This document shows, one piece after another, positions 49,151 through 62,777 of a stretch of DNA of 64,000 bases. The notes under the pieces were generated by a model. The model made no database searches. It saw nothing but the letters and a program-made list of their open reading frames with translations, and was not told the DNA's origin. The translations under genes were made by a program, and so were the position numbers. Each line of letters opens with the position of its first letter. Position 1 is the first letter of the stretch. Origin of the DNA: Monosporascus cannonballus (lineage: Eukaryota > Ascomycota > Sordariomycetes > Xylariales); assembly GCA_004154925.1 (NCBI GenBank), contig QJNS01000004.1, forward strand, positions 248,001 to 312,000, in the 5' to 3' direction.

Positions 49151-50504
49151 GTTAATAACGTTAATCCGGAAAAAAAACCTTATTTCGTTAAAGAAAAAAA
49201 AGAATAACATTCCAACGTTTTAAAAACACTTCTATAATGGAACCGATCTTAACGTAATAAAATTCCGAAAAACTTATAATATTAAAAATAAATTATTTAA
49301 AGATCATATACGAAAGTTATTTATTTTAAGTTAATTAATTAAAAATATGACGCTTAATTATTTATTATTTTAAAACCTTAAATCTCGTTAAAACTAATTA
49401 CCAAATATATAATAATAAATTTTCAATACCAATAAATCATTTAAAAGAATAAGGTATAAAATCATGTAATATAATAATTTCTCTCAAAATTGTTATTAAC
49501 GATAAAAATTTAAAGTATCTTATAATTATTAAAAAGTTAAATAAATATTAAATAAAATAATTAAAAGAATTATCTCGTTTTAATTTTTATTTTAAATTCC
49601 GTATTAACCATATAAATATTAAAGCCGATATATTTTCGCGTAAGAAACAAAGTATGCTTACAAAGGAAAACAATAACCGAAAAGCCTTACGAAAATTTTA
49701 GTTAATAAAGAACAACTAGTTATTTATATTATTTACGAAACGTGAAAAATACGTTAAAAATGCGATAATAATTAATAATATTAAAATTAAAGGCGACGGA
49801 TTATTTCGAAAAAGGTAAATATTTTAATATTATAAAAGTGTTTAAAAATCTTAGAATGTAACTTTAAAATATAATAAGAATTATAACCGTATTATTGAAG
49901 CTATTATAAAAGAAGAACGTAATTTTTTTGGCGCAATTAAAATTATTAATGTCGATCGCGGAATATATTTTAGACGTTGAAAACTTCTTTTAGTTTTGGG
50001 AGCGCCATTAAATTTTAAATTAAAAACCGTTTAAGACGGCCTTAATATAAAATATTTACGATTTCTATATAATAAGTTACCACAGCAAAAAGATTACGAT
50101 AACAATATTTTCGAAGGTTTTTTTAATTCGATATATATTGTATAATAAAGTAATTCTGTAGGAATTATAAGGTAGGTGGCCATAAAAACGTATGGAAAAA
50201 AAGGAAAAGGAAATTACTAAAATTTTTCGAATTTCTAAACGATTTTATAATAAGTTGTTAATCGATTTTATAATCGATTTATTAACCGTTTTTAAGTATA
50301 ATTTATATTTTTTAATAATTATAATATATTAATTATTTAAGGTAATAATTTTAAAAAATAATACGTACGATAAACATAAAAATATATACGAAAATATTAG
50401 TAAAAGCATATTGGAAATTTTATATTTTTTCAAGGGTATTATAAATAATAAACAAATTAATTAAGTAAAACATTTTTGGATAAAAGTTTACGAATTAATA
50501 AAAA

Positions 50505-50710
50505 TATAAAATAATAGATAGCTATGAGCTGGGTAAGGTGATCTCCGACCAGTCGTAAAGCAGATTCCAAGAAATAAGTGTATTAGGTTATTTCCATCTG
50601 GCATTTCCTATTAGCTGCCAAATGGTGGATTTATATTAATAAGTAGGTCGGTGGCTAATTGGTAGCTAATCGGTTACCAGTTTTATCCTTATAGGGGTTA
50701 TATTTTTATA
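50505..50710 (-). repeat. 3' LTR of D2
   Basis: TATAAAATAATAGATAGC ... TTTTTATA. Retains ATCTCCGACCAGTCG and the GGTCGGTGGCTAATTGG block. Confidence 0.87.
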
Positions 50711-53700
50711 ATTATTTCCTTTTTTTAAGCTGTTAATCCTTAATAATATTATTATTATTTTGATATAATGCGTTTCGTAAATCTGGTTACGTATATTTGT
50801 TAATAATTCACCGTTATATTATATTATAAGTAATTGCCGTAATAATTAATATATATTATATTATGTAATTAATTATATTCCGCCTAGTTCTTTTTTATAA
50901 TCCGTTTTTAATTTTACTTTATTTATCTTTTTTTTTCCCTTTATGCCTTTATTTCTATGTTTTCTGCATATACGTTCCGTTTGGTTTTCCGTTTTTCTTT
51001 ATTTTTATTTTGCTTTTTCCGTTTATTTTGCGTATTGTTTCCGTTTGCTATATTTTTTTATAAGGAATTCCAAAAAAAATAGTATTTTAACATTAAGGAA
51101 AATTAGGATTTTTTTTAACGTTATCCTTTCGACGCCGATAATAAAATAGATATTAATTGTATTACGAGCGGTAATAAGCCGTATTATATTTATATAATAT
51201 AACGTTATTTCGATTACTGTACAATTTGCGTTTAAGTTTTAAATGCCTTAAATTATATCGTAACTAATTATTATTATAAAATATTTTGTGTAATAAATAA
51301 ATATTTTTAATATTATTAATATTGTTATTTAATTTTCATTCAGATTTTAATTATTTTTAAAAATATTACTTAAATAATTTTTTAATTCGGTATCGATAAT
51401 TAGAAGTTAATTAACAAATTCGAGAAAGTTCGTATTACGGATACTTAATATAAACGTTCCGACGTAATTATGGTTGGTTATCGATTTAACGTTTTTCTAA
51501 AGGCCGAGTTCGTTTTTAACGTAATTATTTTTAAAAAGTATCGTTTTTTTAATATAATTAAAATCGATTTCCGATTATCCGTTATAGTTACGGAAATCCA
51601 GTTTTAACGCCGTTTTATGGGTTTATAAATTTAGGTTTTTTTTATAAATATTACGGTCCTTTTTTTATTATTCCGCGATTAATTTCCGATTAAACGTAAT
51701 TTTAAGGTATTTCTATAAATAAGGTAATTTTCAAAAATCGTTATACTATTACGTTTTTTATTTATAAATATTTTCCGCCCGTTTTCCGATATTTTAACGG
51801 AATTTTAATGCTTATTAAAAATTATAATTAAAAAATAGCTTTATCCGGCGAAATTATTATTAAACCAAAATATATTAAGCGGTTTAAGGACGGCGTCTTA
51901 TTTTCGATTAATAACAAATTATATTCCGGTTATCTGGGCCTTATATTTCGTAAGGAATAAAATGTTTTTAAGTTTTTTCCGGATTTTACGCCTAATAAAT
52001 TTAATAAACGTACCCGTTTTTTGTTATCGTATATTTTCCGATTATTTTTCGATATTTTTATATTAATTTCTTTAATATCTTTATTAAGGGTTAATTAATA
52101 TAAAATTTAAAATTTTATACGAAATTTTGTTTTCGAAATAAAATTTTATTTTTTTTACGTTATTTATAAATTTTTAATTAATATATAATAAAATAATTAT
52201 TTGCCAAAGATTTAAAAATAATTATATAATTAAATAATACTTTAATATTAATATTTCAATTTTATTTAAAATTATTTTTTGTAATTTTTATAATAATTAA
52301 ACGATTAATTTCTAATCGGGTTATTATTATCTTGTAATTTTTAGGTTATCTTATTTTTTATATACGTATTTAATGTTTTTTTCGTAACGTTATAATATTT
52401 TAAACGCGTATTCGAAATATTTTCGGGGCTTTTACGTATTATATTCGGCAGGCCAGTCTTCTTATTTAATCAAATATTTACGTTATTCCCGGTTATCTCG
52501 GTAATGGACGATATTTTTTAGTATTTATTTTTTTCTGGTTTTTTTTAAATCCGGTAACGTTATTTAAATATTGCCGGGTTCCTAGTTATATTACGGTTTT
52601 AATATAGATATTAAAAATATATTAGATATTTGTTAATATTTAATAAAAAAAAATTATTTTATACATTTAAGAATTTATTTATTCCTTACTTATAACCCGG
52701 ATATAAATAAATACGAATTTTTTATTTTTAAATTTAAAGTTTTTAGTTAATAAATTTTCGTATTACCTTAATTAAAATTTTATAAACGTATAACGTTAAT
52801 TATAATATTTTTTTTAAACTGCCGTTATTTTTTTTAATATTCGTATATTATTTAATAAATAGCCGCCATTTTTTCGTAATGCTTTTTAATTTTTTATATT
52901 TATTTTTTAAACCTTTATAAAAGGTATTTTATTATTTTTTAAATAATACCCATATAAGATTTCGAATAAAAAACGGCCGGTAAAGGCGTTTTACGTATTA
53001 TTATATACGAATTCCGTACTTTATAATAACTTTATTTAATTATGTTTATATTTATTAACGTAATTACGGAAATAATGTTTTAAAATTTAATAAATATGTT
53101 TTATTTGCTTATCGCTTTGCGGATAATAAATAATCGATATTCGCCGTTTTATTTTTCGTTTTTTACAAAATTCTGCTTAGAATCAATTTATTAACAAGTT
53201 ATTTTTATCGTTAATAATTCCGGTTGGCATACCGAATTTATATTTAATTTTGTCGTAAAATAATTAGGCTAATTCGGCTGCGGTTAAGATTTTAATTGCA
53301 AAAATAAATAGTTTTAATTTCGTAAAGCGGTCGATAATTACCAGGATTACGTCGTATTTTAGCCCGTTTAAATCTAAGCTTTTAAGAAATCCCGTTATAA
53401 AATTTAACGAGAATTTTTAGAAAAATTACTTAAATAATAATAGGGACTATAATTATTTATATGGTTTATAATATAACTTTATTATACCTTAATAATTCGG
53501 ATATTATTAAATATATTTTCGGATATCGTTTACCATATTTTCCTAATAAAACTTTTTGGTTATTAATTTTAATATACGAATATATCCTATATATCTTATC
53601 TTTAAATTATTATAATACTAATTAATTAATTACCTTCGTAAAACGTTTTATAATGAAATTACGAATTTATCCCGATAATATAAAATTTTATTTAAATCTA

Positions 53701-55285
53701 GGAAATATGTTTTTTTATTTCGGCTTAATATTTAATTATTTATATTAATTTCATAATATTTAAGTTTTTAATTTATAATTTTCGAACCTAATCGTAAAAC
53801 TATCGGGAAACTTTTAATTAAATTGCCATTTCGTTTTTGGATAATTTTTTTGCCAAAAAACGTAAAACGTATTAATTATAAATAATAATTCTAATATTAA
53901 TTTTATTTTTTTTAAATTTCTTGAAATCTAATTATAATACGGTTGTAATTTACGGTTATTATTATTTAACTATTAATTATGTTATTATTATAATTTGCGT
54001 TTATATTATTATTCGCAAATAATAAATTCGGTAAATATATAATTTTTTATCTTTTTTTTCGAAAATTTTTTATAATTATATAACGAAGGTTTTCCGCTTT
54101 TTTTACGCAGATAATAATTATTTGAATTTTCGTTACCTAATATTTATTTAGGAATTTTGTAATAAATATATTTTACGTTATTTTTATAAGGCCTTTGGCT
54201 TTTTTATAATGCTTTAAATTGCGTTATATATTTGCAACCATTTTCCGTATGTTTTTCGGCATATTATTCGTAAATCCGAATTTCTTAAATAATATAGGAA
54301 TTACGTTTTTATACGTAATTTTCCTTAATATATAATCTGGACGTTTAAATAATTTATCCGCGGGATTAATAACGCCCGGTTAATATTAAATTTTAAAATC
54401 AAATTACGTAAAACGGTAAACTTATTGAGTTAACTTCTTTTTAAAATTACGCGCCGGCGTCTTTATTATGTTTTTAGTATTATATAATTAATAAATATTT
54501 TAAAAAAACTTTCCTTATTTTTAACATATTATCGCTAATATTTTAGGCTTTTTATAATCGTTAATAATTTTTATTACTTTATTACTTACCGTTTTTCGGT
54601 TAAACTTAATTTTTGCGATTAATATGTAATTAAACGTTAATATTTTCCGTATTTTTGTAAAAATATGCTTAATATTGTTTTTACCAAAACGTTTATTTTA
54701 ACATTAATATTTTTAATGTTATCCTAATATCGGAAAATGGTCGCCGACTAAAAAATATTTTTTAAGTTTCGGAATACCTTTTTAATTTTTTCGGATTATC
54801 GAAATTTTGTTATTTTTTTTATCTTACGCTTTTTTTAAAAAATTAATAATAAGTTTGATAATATGTAAATAATAGGCGAAGAATTCTCGATAAATATTTA
54901 CAAATCCCAAAACTATTTAAATATTATAAATTAATTTTGATTTTAATTATGCTTTAATTATATTAGCCCGTTAACGGTTTATTTTCAAACCGTCGATATT
55001 AATTCTAAATCTTAAAAGCTTTATTTTTTTTAAAAAGAATTCGCATTTAAACGTTTTGGCAAATAATTAATATTATAATAACCGTTCGTAAATTAATTAA
55101 AAATATTTTTTTTCGTTATCCGAATAAATAATTATATTATTTAGATATATTATATATATATAATTAATTACTTTAATTAATACCTTAAATATATAAGCTT
55201 GGAACGTAATTAACGCGTTAATAAGGCCAAATAATATAACCGTATATTCGAATTATCCGTATTATATTCGGAAAACGGTTTTCTA

Positions 55286-55474
55286 TTAATTACTTTTTTT
55301 TATTTTGATACGATAATAAGCATTTTTAAAATTAATTTTCGAAAATACTTTAATTAACTTTAAACGATTTATTACTTTTAAAATTAAAAGTAAAAAATAT
55401 CGGTTTTTTATCGTTACCCGATTTAACCTCTTATAATTAACGCATAATCGGAAATTGCCGTCCTTTTTAAACAT
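55286..55474 (-). pseudogene. D2 reverse transcriptase, open fragment
   Basis: A 62-codon open stretch on the minus strand: MFKKDGNFRLCVNYKRLNRV then TIKNRYFLLLI and KVFSKINFKNAYYRIKI. These are the gypsy VxKKDGSLRLCVDYRxLNxVTIKNRYPLPLI and KVFSKIDLKNAYxxIRI blocks, with Pro to Leu and Asp to Asn changes. The YxDD box downstream is decayed. It shows D belongs to Ty3/gypsy. It is a fragment, not a gene. Confidence 0.85.
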
Positions 55475-57666
55475 AAATAATATTAGTACCTTTACGTCCG
55501 TTTTCGAATAACGTATCCGGCGTAATTTTAGATTTTTTCGGATATATTTTTTAAATACTTTTCTTTAAGCCTCCGAAATAATGTCAATTAAGCCGAATAA
55601 AAGCGTTTTTCCTCGGATTAAATTTATTATATATTTTGCCCTTAACAATTAAAATATTTTTTTACTGTTTTTTCGGAATACATTCGCCGGAAATTCTTTA
55701 AATATATAAAGAAATTAAATTTTTTTTATTTTTGTTATTTTCCGAATTCCGAGATATTTAAGTTTTCGGCTAAACTTATTAAATTAACGATATAAATTTG
55801 TTTACCGAAAAATACTAGGTTTATAATTTTTTATCAATTAACCTTTTATAATAATTTGTATAATTATTAATATATAATTATATTTAACCAAATTCTTAAT
55901 TTACTTATTCCGGGTCTAAATAATAAGAAATCAAACGTTTTCCGATCGTAACATATTACAAAATAAATTTACTTAAACTTTCGTTCGTTTTCGTTATTAT
56001 TTATTATGTTGATAAAAATTTCGTAAGCCCTATAATATTTGATATACGTATTATTACGGTCGATAAAACCTTAAATATTTACGGAAATTAATTAAAAGTT
56101 AAATTTTTTCATCAACTTTTTGCTTATAGTATTTACTTATACTTTAATATCTATATTTACTTATACCGCCATATCTCTTATATTTCTTTTAATAAATATT
56201 TTCCTTTTAAAAAACGGCTTTATTCCAACCGTCTTATAGTTATTAACCGAAATAAATTAAACGTATACGCCTATTCCGGCTTCTTTTTTAAATTTACGTT
56301 TAGGGATTAATTTAATTTATCGTTATATATTATAACGTTTTATATAACTTTTAAAAATTAATTTCTATGTGGTCGGAATAATAAGGTTTTCGTATCCCTT
56401 TTTAATTTATAATTTACGTTTTTATAATTTAGCTTTTTATAATTATAATACTTAAATAAGCTTTTATAAATATTAAAAGTATTAGGTTATATGGATTTAT
56501 TCTTATAAGAATTAAATCGTTAATTATTTGCTTTCCGAATATAAATATACCCGCAGTTTTTATTGTTTTTACGTAACGTTTTTAATTTACTTTAAGGAAT
56601 TTTTTTTCCGAAAACGTTAAAATAAAATCGTTTATTCTTATTAATACATTTAGCAGAAAATAATCGGTTTTTTTTTCGTTTTTTTAAACGTTTTAATAAT
56701 ATTTTGCCTTATTTATTACGTTATTAATTTATTTTAATTTACCGTTTTTCCGTAATATGATATTTTATAACTTTAGTAGTAATTTATAAATATAATTAAA
56801 AATAAAACATTTATTATCTTAATCGTTTTCTGGGTTAAAAACGTTCGTAAACTTTATTTTATAAATTAAAAACCTTTATTTAACGTAAAAGTCTAACGGC
56901 GATTAATCGGATTATTATCGTAATTTCATAAATTGTTCTTTATATTCCTTATCGAAAAATTTAAGATTTACGTAGTTTTTCCTAATAAAAATCTATAAAT
57001 ATTTTATTTTTAATTTTTTTTCGTAATTAAAATAATTAAGCGTAACGCAGTATAATTACTAAACGTTCGTAATAAAAACGTCCACATAGCCTATGGCCTA
57101 TTGGATATAAGTAAAAACATTTCGCCCTGGCCTTTCGGCGTAAATTTCCGTAATAACTTTTATTTAATTCTTTTCTTAATTAATGCGCGTTCGGAAAATT
57201 TCGGGCAATTATAATACGGTATTCGTTTATCGCCTTTAAGTTTTTACGATAATATTATAATTAACTTATAAAGTTTTACTTTTTTAACTTATATTATTAT
57301 TTATTATTTGTTTTATTAATAAATAATTTCCAAAATCTGGTTATTATTAAAAGGCTTAATCCTTTTTTGCTTTAAATTCCGGAACGCGTTTGTTATATTA
57401 CGCCCATTTTCTAACTATTTATTTAACGGTTATCGAAATATATCCTTATTATATTTATAAGGTAATTCGGAATCTCGGAGATTATAATCCTTTATCTATT
57501 AAAGCTTCGTTATAAGCTTTTTCGTCTATTTCCGTACCGTGATCGATCGTTCGTTAATTGGGTTCCGATCGGCGGTTTCCTTAACTAGTAACTTAAGTTC
57601 GTTTTGCAATCGGCGAGCTGTACTTTTAATAATTATCGCATTACCTTCTATAGCAAATGGAAAAAT

Positions 57667-57872
57667 TATAAGATAATAAATAATTATAAATTAAGTAAGG
57701 TGATCTCTGACTAGTCGTAAAGCAAATTTTAAAAAATAAATGTATTAAGTTATTTCTATCTGGCGTTTCCCACTAGCTGCCAAATCGTGGATTTATATTA
57801 ATAAATAGGTCGGTGGCTGATCGGTGGCTGGTCGGCTACCAGCTTCATCCTTATAGGGGCTATATTCTCACA
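57667..57872 (-). repeat. 5' LTR of D2
   Basis: TATAAGATAATAAATAATT ... TATATTCTCACA, with intact CA end and duplicated AAAAA after it. Contains tandem GGTGGCTGATC/GGTGGCTGGTC. Confidence 0.88.
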
Positions 57873-57999
57873 AAAAATAAAATAACGCTATTTTACGGTA
57901 TATTACCTAAAAATTAATAATAATACGGAACGGGTTAATTAAAAGATATTGATTTATTTGCAAATTTTCATAGCGTATTTATAATAAAAATAAAATATT

Positions 58000-59140
58000 T
58001 TCTTTTCGAGGACGATATTTATAATTAATTATTGAAATATGATTTCGGTAAAATTAAATCTTTTTTTCCTGCTTTACGGGTATTATATTAATTCAATTCC
58101 TTAAATAAAAACTAATTTAGTAATTAAAAAAAAATTTACGAATAAAAATAGAAATTTTTATTAAGAAATTACGAAAAAGTACGAAATTCGCTTAAGCCGT
58201 GATAACGACGGCTTAGCAAACCTAAAAAAAAGCAATAAATAAATGTCGTTTTTCTTGCGAAAAATACGAAATTAACGACAAAGTTTGGTTATTTCTGAAA
58301 AATATTATTATTTTTTGGCCGTCGAAAAAGCTAGAGTAATTTAAAGTTAAATATTAAGTAATTAAAATAAATAATTTTAATATTATTAAATTAAATATAT
58401 TTAAAGGGAGTTATAATTATTTTTACGTTAATTTATTAAATTACGTAAACCGTAACCCTTTACCGTTTTAAATTAATACAAATATTTAACTTTTTTTTAT
58501 TATTTTTTAAAAAATAATGAATCGAAATTTAAATCGGAAGTATTTTTAAGCCCGGACCAAAAAGATAAAAAAGGTTTTATACGTTAAATCCTGGTAAAAT
58601 AATTAAGTTATGCAAAACCGATTTGGGAGCCGTTCGAAAAATTAGCAAATACGGTGGCTTTATAACAGTTCGAAAAGAATACGGCAATATAGCTATTAAT
58701 AACGAACCCCAAATTTAACATATTACCCGAAAACGGATAAGTAAAAGTCTAATTTAAAAACGCCGGCCGGGCGGCGCGTAAGCGGTACAAAAAACTTATG
58801 GAAGCCGCTTAGAAACAGCTTTATATAGTTCGTAAATAAGTGTTAAAATAACGTTTTCGTTATTTACGAATAAAGCACATTAAAAAGGAATTAAGAATTA
58901 TAGGAATAATACGCCGGTTACGAAATTATTTAATTATCTGTGAAAACCTATAAACTTAACCATTTATTTTACGAATTTATAACGTTAACGTTACGGGAGA
59001 ATTATATACTTAAGGCGCGCGATTATTCGGTTTTATTTATATTAAATTCCGGCAAAGCCGGGATTTTTTTTAGCCGCCAAAGTTATAATTATAAGGTGTT
59101 TAAAAGCGTTAGTAAAATAGTTACTAACGGCTATTAGTTC
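58000..59140 (+). pseudogene. A3 integrase C-terminus and post-integrase frame
   Basis: KVWLFLKNIIIFWPSKKLE near 58,281-58,345 is the integrase C-terminal block (KVWLSLKNIxTxRPSKKL). Farther on, the 65-codon open stretch at 58,940-59,137 (KTYKLNHLFYEFITLTLREN, LFILNSGKAGIFFSR) is conserved in frame in A2 at about 16,740-16,900. The second part has no recognised domain. Confidence 0.6.
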
Positions 59141-59338
59141 AACTTATAACGTAAGTTAATAAGCGGTACGAAAAGGGCGCGGAAATATCGCCAAAAAAAC
59201 CTACATAGCAGGATTTATTATTTTTATATTTAATACCTCCTTTTTTACGTAAATCGGAAAAACTAATTAAAAACTAAAAATTAACGCGATTATTGATTTT
59301 GCGATAAGTTAACCCCTTTTGGAAAAGGTAGGAGGTAA

Positions 59339-59526
59339 TATAATGGGGCTGTATAAAGCCTTATTATGGAGCACTGGACAAACGCCGGTACTAAACAGCA
59401 TTAGCGCAGCGCCTTATATACGAACATATATAACTATATTTTCGTCTTTCTTTTCTTTTTTCTTCAGCTAAAAAATAAACTTTTATTGGCAACGGATTGC
59501 AGACCGCTTAGGTAAAGCCTTTTACA
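59339..59526 (+). repeat. 3' LTR of A3 (188 bp)
   Basis: TATAATGGGGC (from TGTAATAGGGC) ... CCTTTTACA. Preceded by purine-rich GGAAAAGGTAGGAGGTAA. Aligns with the A1 and A2 LTRs. Confidence 0.88.
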
Positions 59527-61140
59527 TTTAATTTATATAACAGAAGTTAAGATAATAATCTACTTAAAGAAATTTTGTGTAATAAGCGTTATTTATTTAT
59601 TTTTTAAAATTTTCACGATTTATTTTAAATGTTTTAATCAAAGTATTTATATATTTCGTTTCTTTCGAAATAGCTCTAAATTAATACGTAAATTATATTA
59701 TAATATTGAAATGAAATATGTGATTTTTTTATCCATTTATAATTTAGGTATTTGAGTTATATTAATAAGTTAAACATATATATTAAGTTTTACGAAAACT
59801 TTTAAAACCGTATTTTAAGAAAGGTAATTAATTTGAAAAAGTATAATATATTAATCATTTATTAATAAAAGAATTTCAGATGATATTAAACCAATTTGAT
59901 AACATGAATACTGAATTGAAAAATGAAATTAAATCTTTAAATTAAAAATATTAGATATTTTATTACGTTAGAGAAGAATTGGTTAATAAAGGTTTATATT
60001 TATTATATTTTTTTAGAATATTCAATTATTATTATAATTTACGATAAAACGAAAAGGATATTTATTTTAAAAAAGGCTTTATAGTAAAGTATAATATTAT
60101 ATTTATAATTAGCTGCGACTAATTAGAACATTTTGTTTTTACATATATATTAAACAGTTCTTTTTTTATTTTGTTAACTTTAAAGAAAATATTATTATTA
60201 TTGTTATTAGTGTGTATTATGTTATTGAACGCTTTAATTATTGAAGTTTAATATTATAATTATTATCGATTTAAGTTATTTATTTCGATATTTTGTTTTA
60301 TATAATAATATAACTTAATTATCCGCATTAATTCGAACTAAATCTTATCGATCTTAATACATTTTAAAATGCTTTACTGTTTTTAATATTACAATTATAT
60401 CTTTATATAATACAAGAAAACTGTATTTTAATTCAAGTTTTTATTTTAATATTTTATATTTAAAATAAATTGTATTTATAATTGTAAATCCTGATAATAT
60501 TTTATTAATATATAATTATTTAAAATTAATTTATTATTAAATTATTATAAATAATTTTTATATAAAATAGTTTACGTCAACCTAGCTTAATTTTTAATTT
60601 TTCTTTAAAAAAATGTTCATTAAAAATACTTATCATTTAAAATTAATTTTTCAAGTTGATTATGCTTAAGCATTGGTTTTTATATTAAATGGTATAAAGG
60701 CTTTAATTTTTGAATTAAATATAATTTGTTAAATATGTTACCAGTAGCCTAGTAGTTATTTGGATATTTTATATATTCAATTTAAGTCTTAATGTTTTGT
60801 GCTTAAATTTTATTATGATTTATTTTAAAAATATACGATTAAAACTAATAAACAGACAATTTAAAAAAAGGTATAAATAGTTTTATTTCTTCTTAATTTT
60901 TATTTCCGTCTCTTTTTTTTCTTTTAATATTAACTTCGACAATTAACTTTATTAATAAAAAAGTTATTTATAATATCTTGTTTTAATTTTTTTAAAACAT
61001 ATATATATAAATATTTACTTAAAAGATATTTTAAAATAATAATATATTTAAAACAAAACTGTTTAATTTTAAAAGTTCGATAAAAGTAATTTTTCTTCAC
61101 GATTATTTCCACCCTTCAAAAATGCCATATATAAGCATTT
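59527..61140. other. AT-rich stretch, nothing recognised
   Basis: Very AT-rich and seemingly poorer in CpG than the transposon relics to its left. The 60-codon minus-strand frame at 60,930-61,112 is hydrophobic/basic low-complexity read-through. No terminal repeats or coding motifs seen. This may be the oldest decayed DNA in the window. Confidence 0.5.
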
Positions 61141-61799
61141 TTAAAATACCCCCCCTCCGCGTTATGGTGGGTACGATACTACGTTATGCCTTATGTACCT
61201 CCTTTGGTACTTCTTACAGTGGCGGAAACCTTTAGATTTCCGTCAATGGATGATGAGTATTGACTGAAACTCCGGCAGTTCTAGGGGGAGTTAGATGTTC
61301 CTTCTCCTTCTCGGGGCTTTCAACTTCTCTGCTTCTCACTATCGCCTTCCCCATTCTTCCGCATCTAATCGTGTAGAATCCGCGCTAAATTGATCCTCGT
61401 ACTAGTAAACCTAGCCATTATCGTTGTCGCATCTTTATCCTTGTCACTCGCATCCCTACTATCAGCGATGGTCGCTGAAAGTGCTGTGTTCTAGAGGGTG
61501 GCCGTCACTCGTAGAGCTTCTTCTCGCCATGGCACCACCCTCGAGATGCCTCGTAGTGCCAATTTCTTCTATATTTCACTGACTACGCTACTTGCTTATC
61601 TTCGACGACCGACAGTTTATTCCGCCACCTAACCCGCAACTACCGACCTTTCTCACTAACCTTGGCCCCGGGTCTGAACAAATTAGCAATCGCCCGTCAC
61701 TCCAATTGCAAGTACCGTTGCATTAATTTGCCTGGCGGTTCTCTACGAGCTGCGAACTAATTTAGTTGGTATCGTAGTACATAGGGAACCCATTCCAAG
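61141..61799 (+). promoter_or_regulatory. Upstream region and probable 5' leader of the F-box/2EXR-like gene
   Basis: Composition becomes normal from a CCCCCCC run at about 61,150. The 650 bp before the ATG are rich in CT tracts, as is common in fungal promoters and leaders. No TATA box or specific operator can be defended, and no coding frame is seen. Confidence 0.4.
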
Positions 61800-62777
61800 A
61801 TGCACCGCCGCTCCGCCACTGGGAGGAAACCACAGGCCGGCCGTCCAGTTACCGCCCCGACGCCAGTCTCCCCGGCCTCCGCGACACCCGCCAGCTCTGC
61901 GTTGCCATCTGCTTATGCCTCAGAGACCGAAGCCGACATCAATAATGAGATGGCCAACCTATCCATCAACGCTCTGACGCTGGATGTGCCAATTGCAAAT
62001 GCGCCCAAGCCCAAGAGGATCAAGCGGAAGCCCTTCCGATTTCTCGATCTTCCGTACGAGCTACGACTAGAAGTATACGGATATCACTTTGTCAATACCG
62101 GTGACGTCCTCGATCTCGATCCCGACAACTATAAGCGAATCCATCAGAAGCTCGCCATCTTACGAACATGTCGCACTATCTACCGAGAGGCTTCTTACCT
62201 CTTTTACAGCACCCATCCTGTCCGCATCTTCCCCACGCAACCGGGACGTTTCTTCAAGACCAAGAAGCCGCTCCTGGCGCGGCTGAAGCCCGGCCAGCGC
62301 GGTACGCTCACATCCCTCGAGCTCCGCCTTGGTCCCGGCTGGAGCAAGCCGCCCAGAGGATGGGTGGTTAACCCAGAGCTCGGTCTCAAGGACTGCGTTG
62401 GCGTCAAGAAGATCACAGTGTTCGTCGAGTGCGACCCAGGCAATGATATCTTTAAGGGATTCCGTCGAGCAGAGGGCTTTTATGAAGGATTCTCCAAGTC
62501 GCTACTCGAGAAGGTCCTTGATGAGATGCCATGGGTTAACTATATCGAGTTCGACGCCTGGCCCAGCGTCAAGAAGTCGGGTGTGCTCATGCGAGGGCTC
62601 TTGGAAGTCGTCGCCGACCGGGAACTTAAGCGCGGGTGGGGGTCCGAGAGAGGCTGGACTGACGCTGAGGAAGCGGAAGAGTCACACGAGCCGCTCGGCC
62701 TTAATGCTCCGATCCTCACGACTGCCCAGCTTCATAACTTGTTGCTCCATGGTGCCAGCATAGAAGCGAGGGCGTGA
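61800..62777 (+). CDS. F-box/2EXR-like protein, 325 aa
   Basis: Intronless plus-strand gene with balanced base composition. Residues 1-70 are a low-complexity, Pro/Ala/Ser-rich and probably disordered tail. A basic KPKRIKRKPFR (71-80) precedes FLDLPYELRLEVYGYHF (81-97). This start, followed by LRTCRTIYREASYLFYSTHPVRIF (121-144), is the pattern of fungal F-box-like/2EXR domains (LPxELRxxIY then CRxIYxEAxxxLY). F-box proteins usually bind Skp1 to recruit ubiquitin-ligase substrates, but the function of 2EXR-type proteins is largely unknown. The C-terminal part (165-290) has no clear motif. The ATG chosen is the first in the open frame. Overlapping frames on both strands are shadows. The domain call is from sequence pattern only. 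Confidence 0.85.
   Translation: MHRRSATGRKPQAGRPVTAPTPVSPASATPASSALPSAYASETEADINNEMANLSINALTLDVPIANAPKPKRIKRKPFRFLDLPYELRLEVYGYHFVNTGDVLDLDPDNYKRIHQKLAILRTCRTIYREASYLFYSTHPVRIFPTQPGRFFKTKKPLLARLKPGQRGTLTSLELRLGPGWSKPPRGWVVNPELGLKDCVGVKKITVFVECDPGNDIFKGFRRAEGFYEGFSKSLLEKVLDEMPWVNYIEFDAWPSVKKSGVLMRGLLEVVADRELKRGWGSERGWTDAEEAEESHEPLGLNAPILTTAQLHNLLLHGASIEARA

Larger units (their letters stand above)
50505..57872 (-). mobile_element. Complete family D gypsy element D2, nested in A3
   Basis: 7.37 kb, minus strand. 206-bp LTRs at 50,505-50,710 and 57,667-57,872. Perfect duplication AAAAA (50,500-50,504 and 57,873-57,877) in an A-rich target inside A3. Aligns with D1 throughout. On the minus strand the bases beside the 3' LTR are AAAAAAAGGAAATAAT, the polypurine tract. 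Reverse transcriptase at about 55,080-55,480; gag to its right. Confidence 0.88.
47440..59526 (+). mobile_element. Family A element A3, 5'-truncated, containing D2
   Basis: Plus-strand copy of A. Homology to A2 starts abruptly near 47,440 (A2 about 12,690), so the 5' LTR and first part of gag are missing. It carries reverse transcriptase (48,490-49,150), is interrupted by D2 at 50,504/57,873, continues with integrase, and ends with the 3' LTR 59,339-59,526, then TTTAA. Compared with A2 it lacks about 0.9 kb before the 3' LTR. RIP-broken. Confidence 0.82.

Noticed and set aside
1..61140. Mitochondrial or plastid origin suggested by the high AT content
   Set aside because: LTR elements with target duplications, a RIP pattern and continuity with nuclear genes at the right end all indicate nuclear DNA. 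No mitochondrial genes are present.
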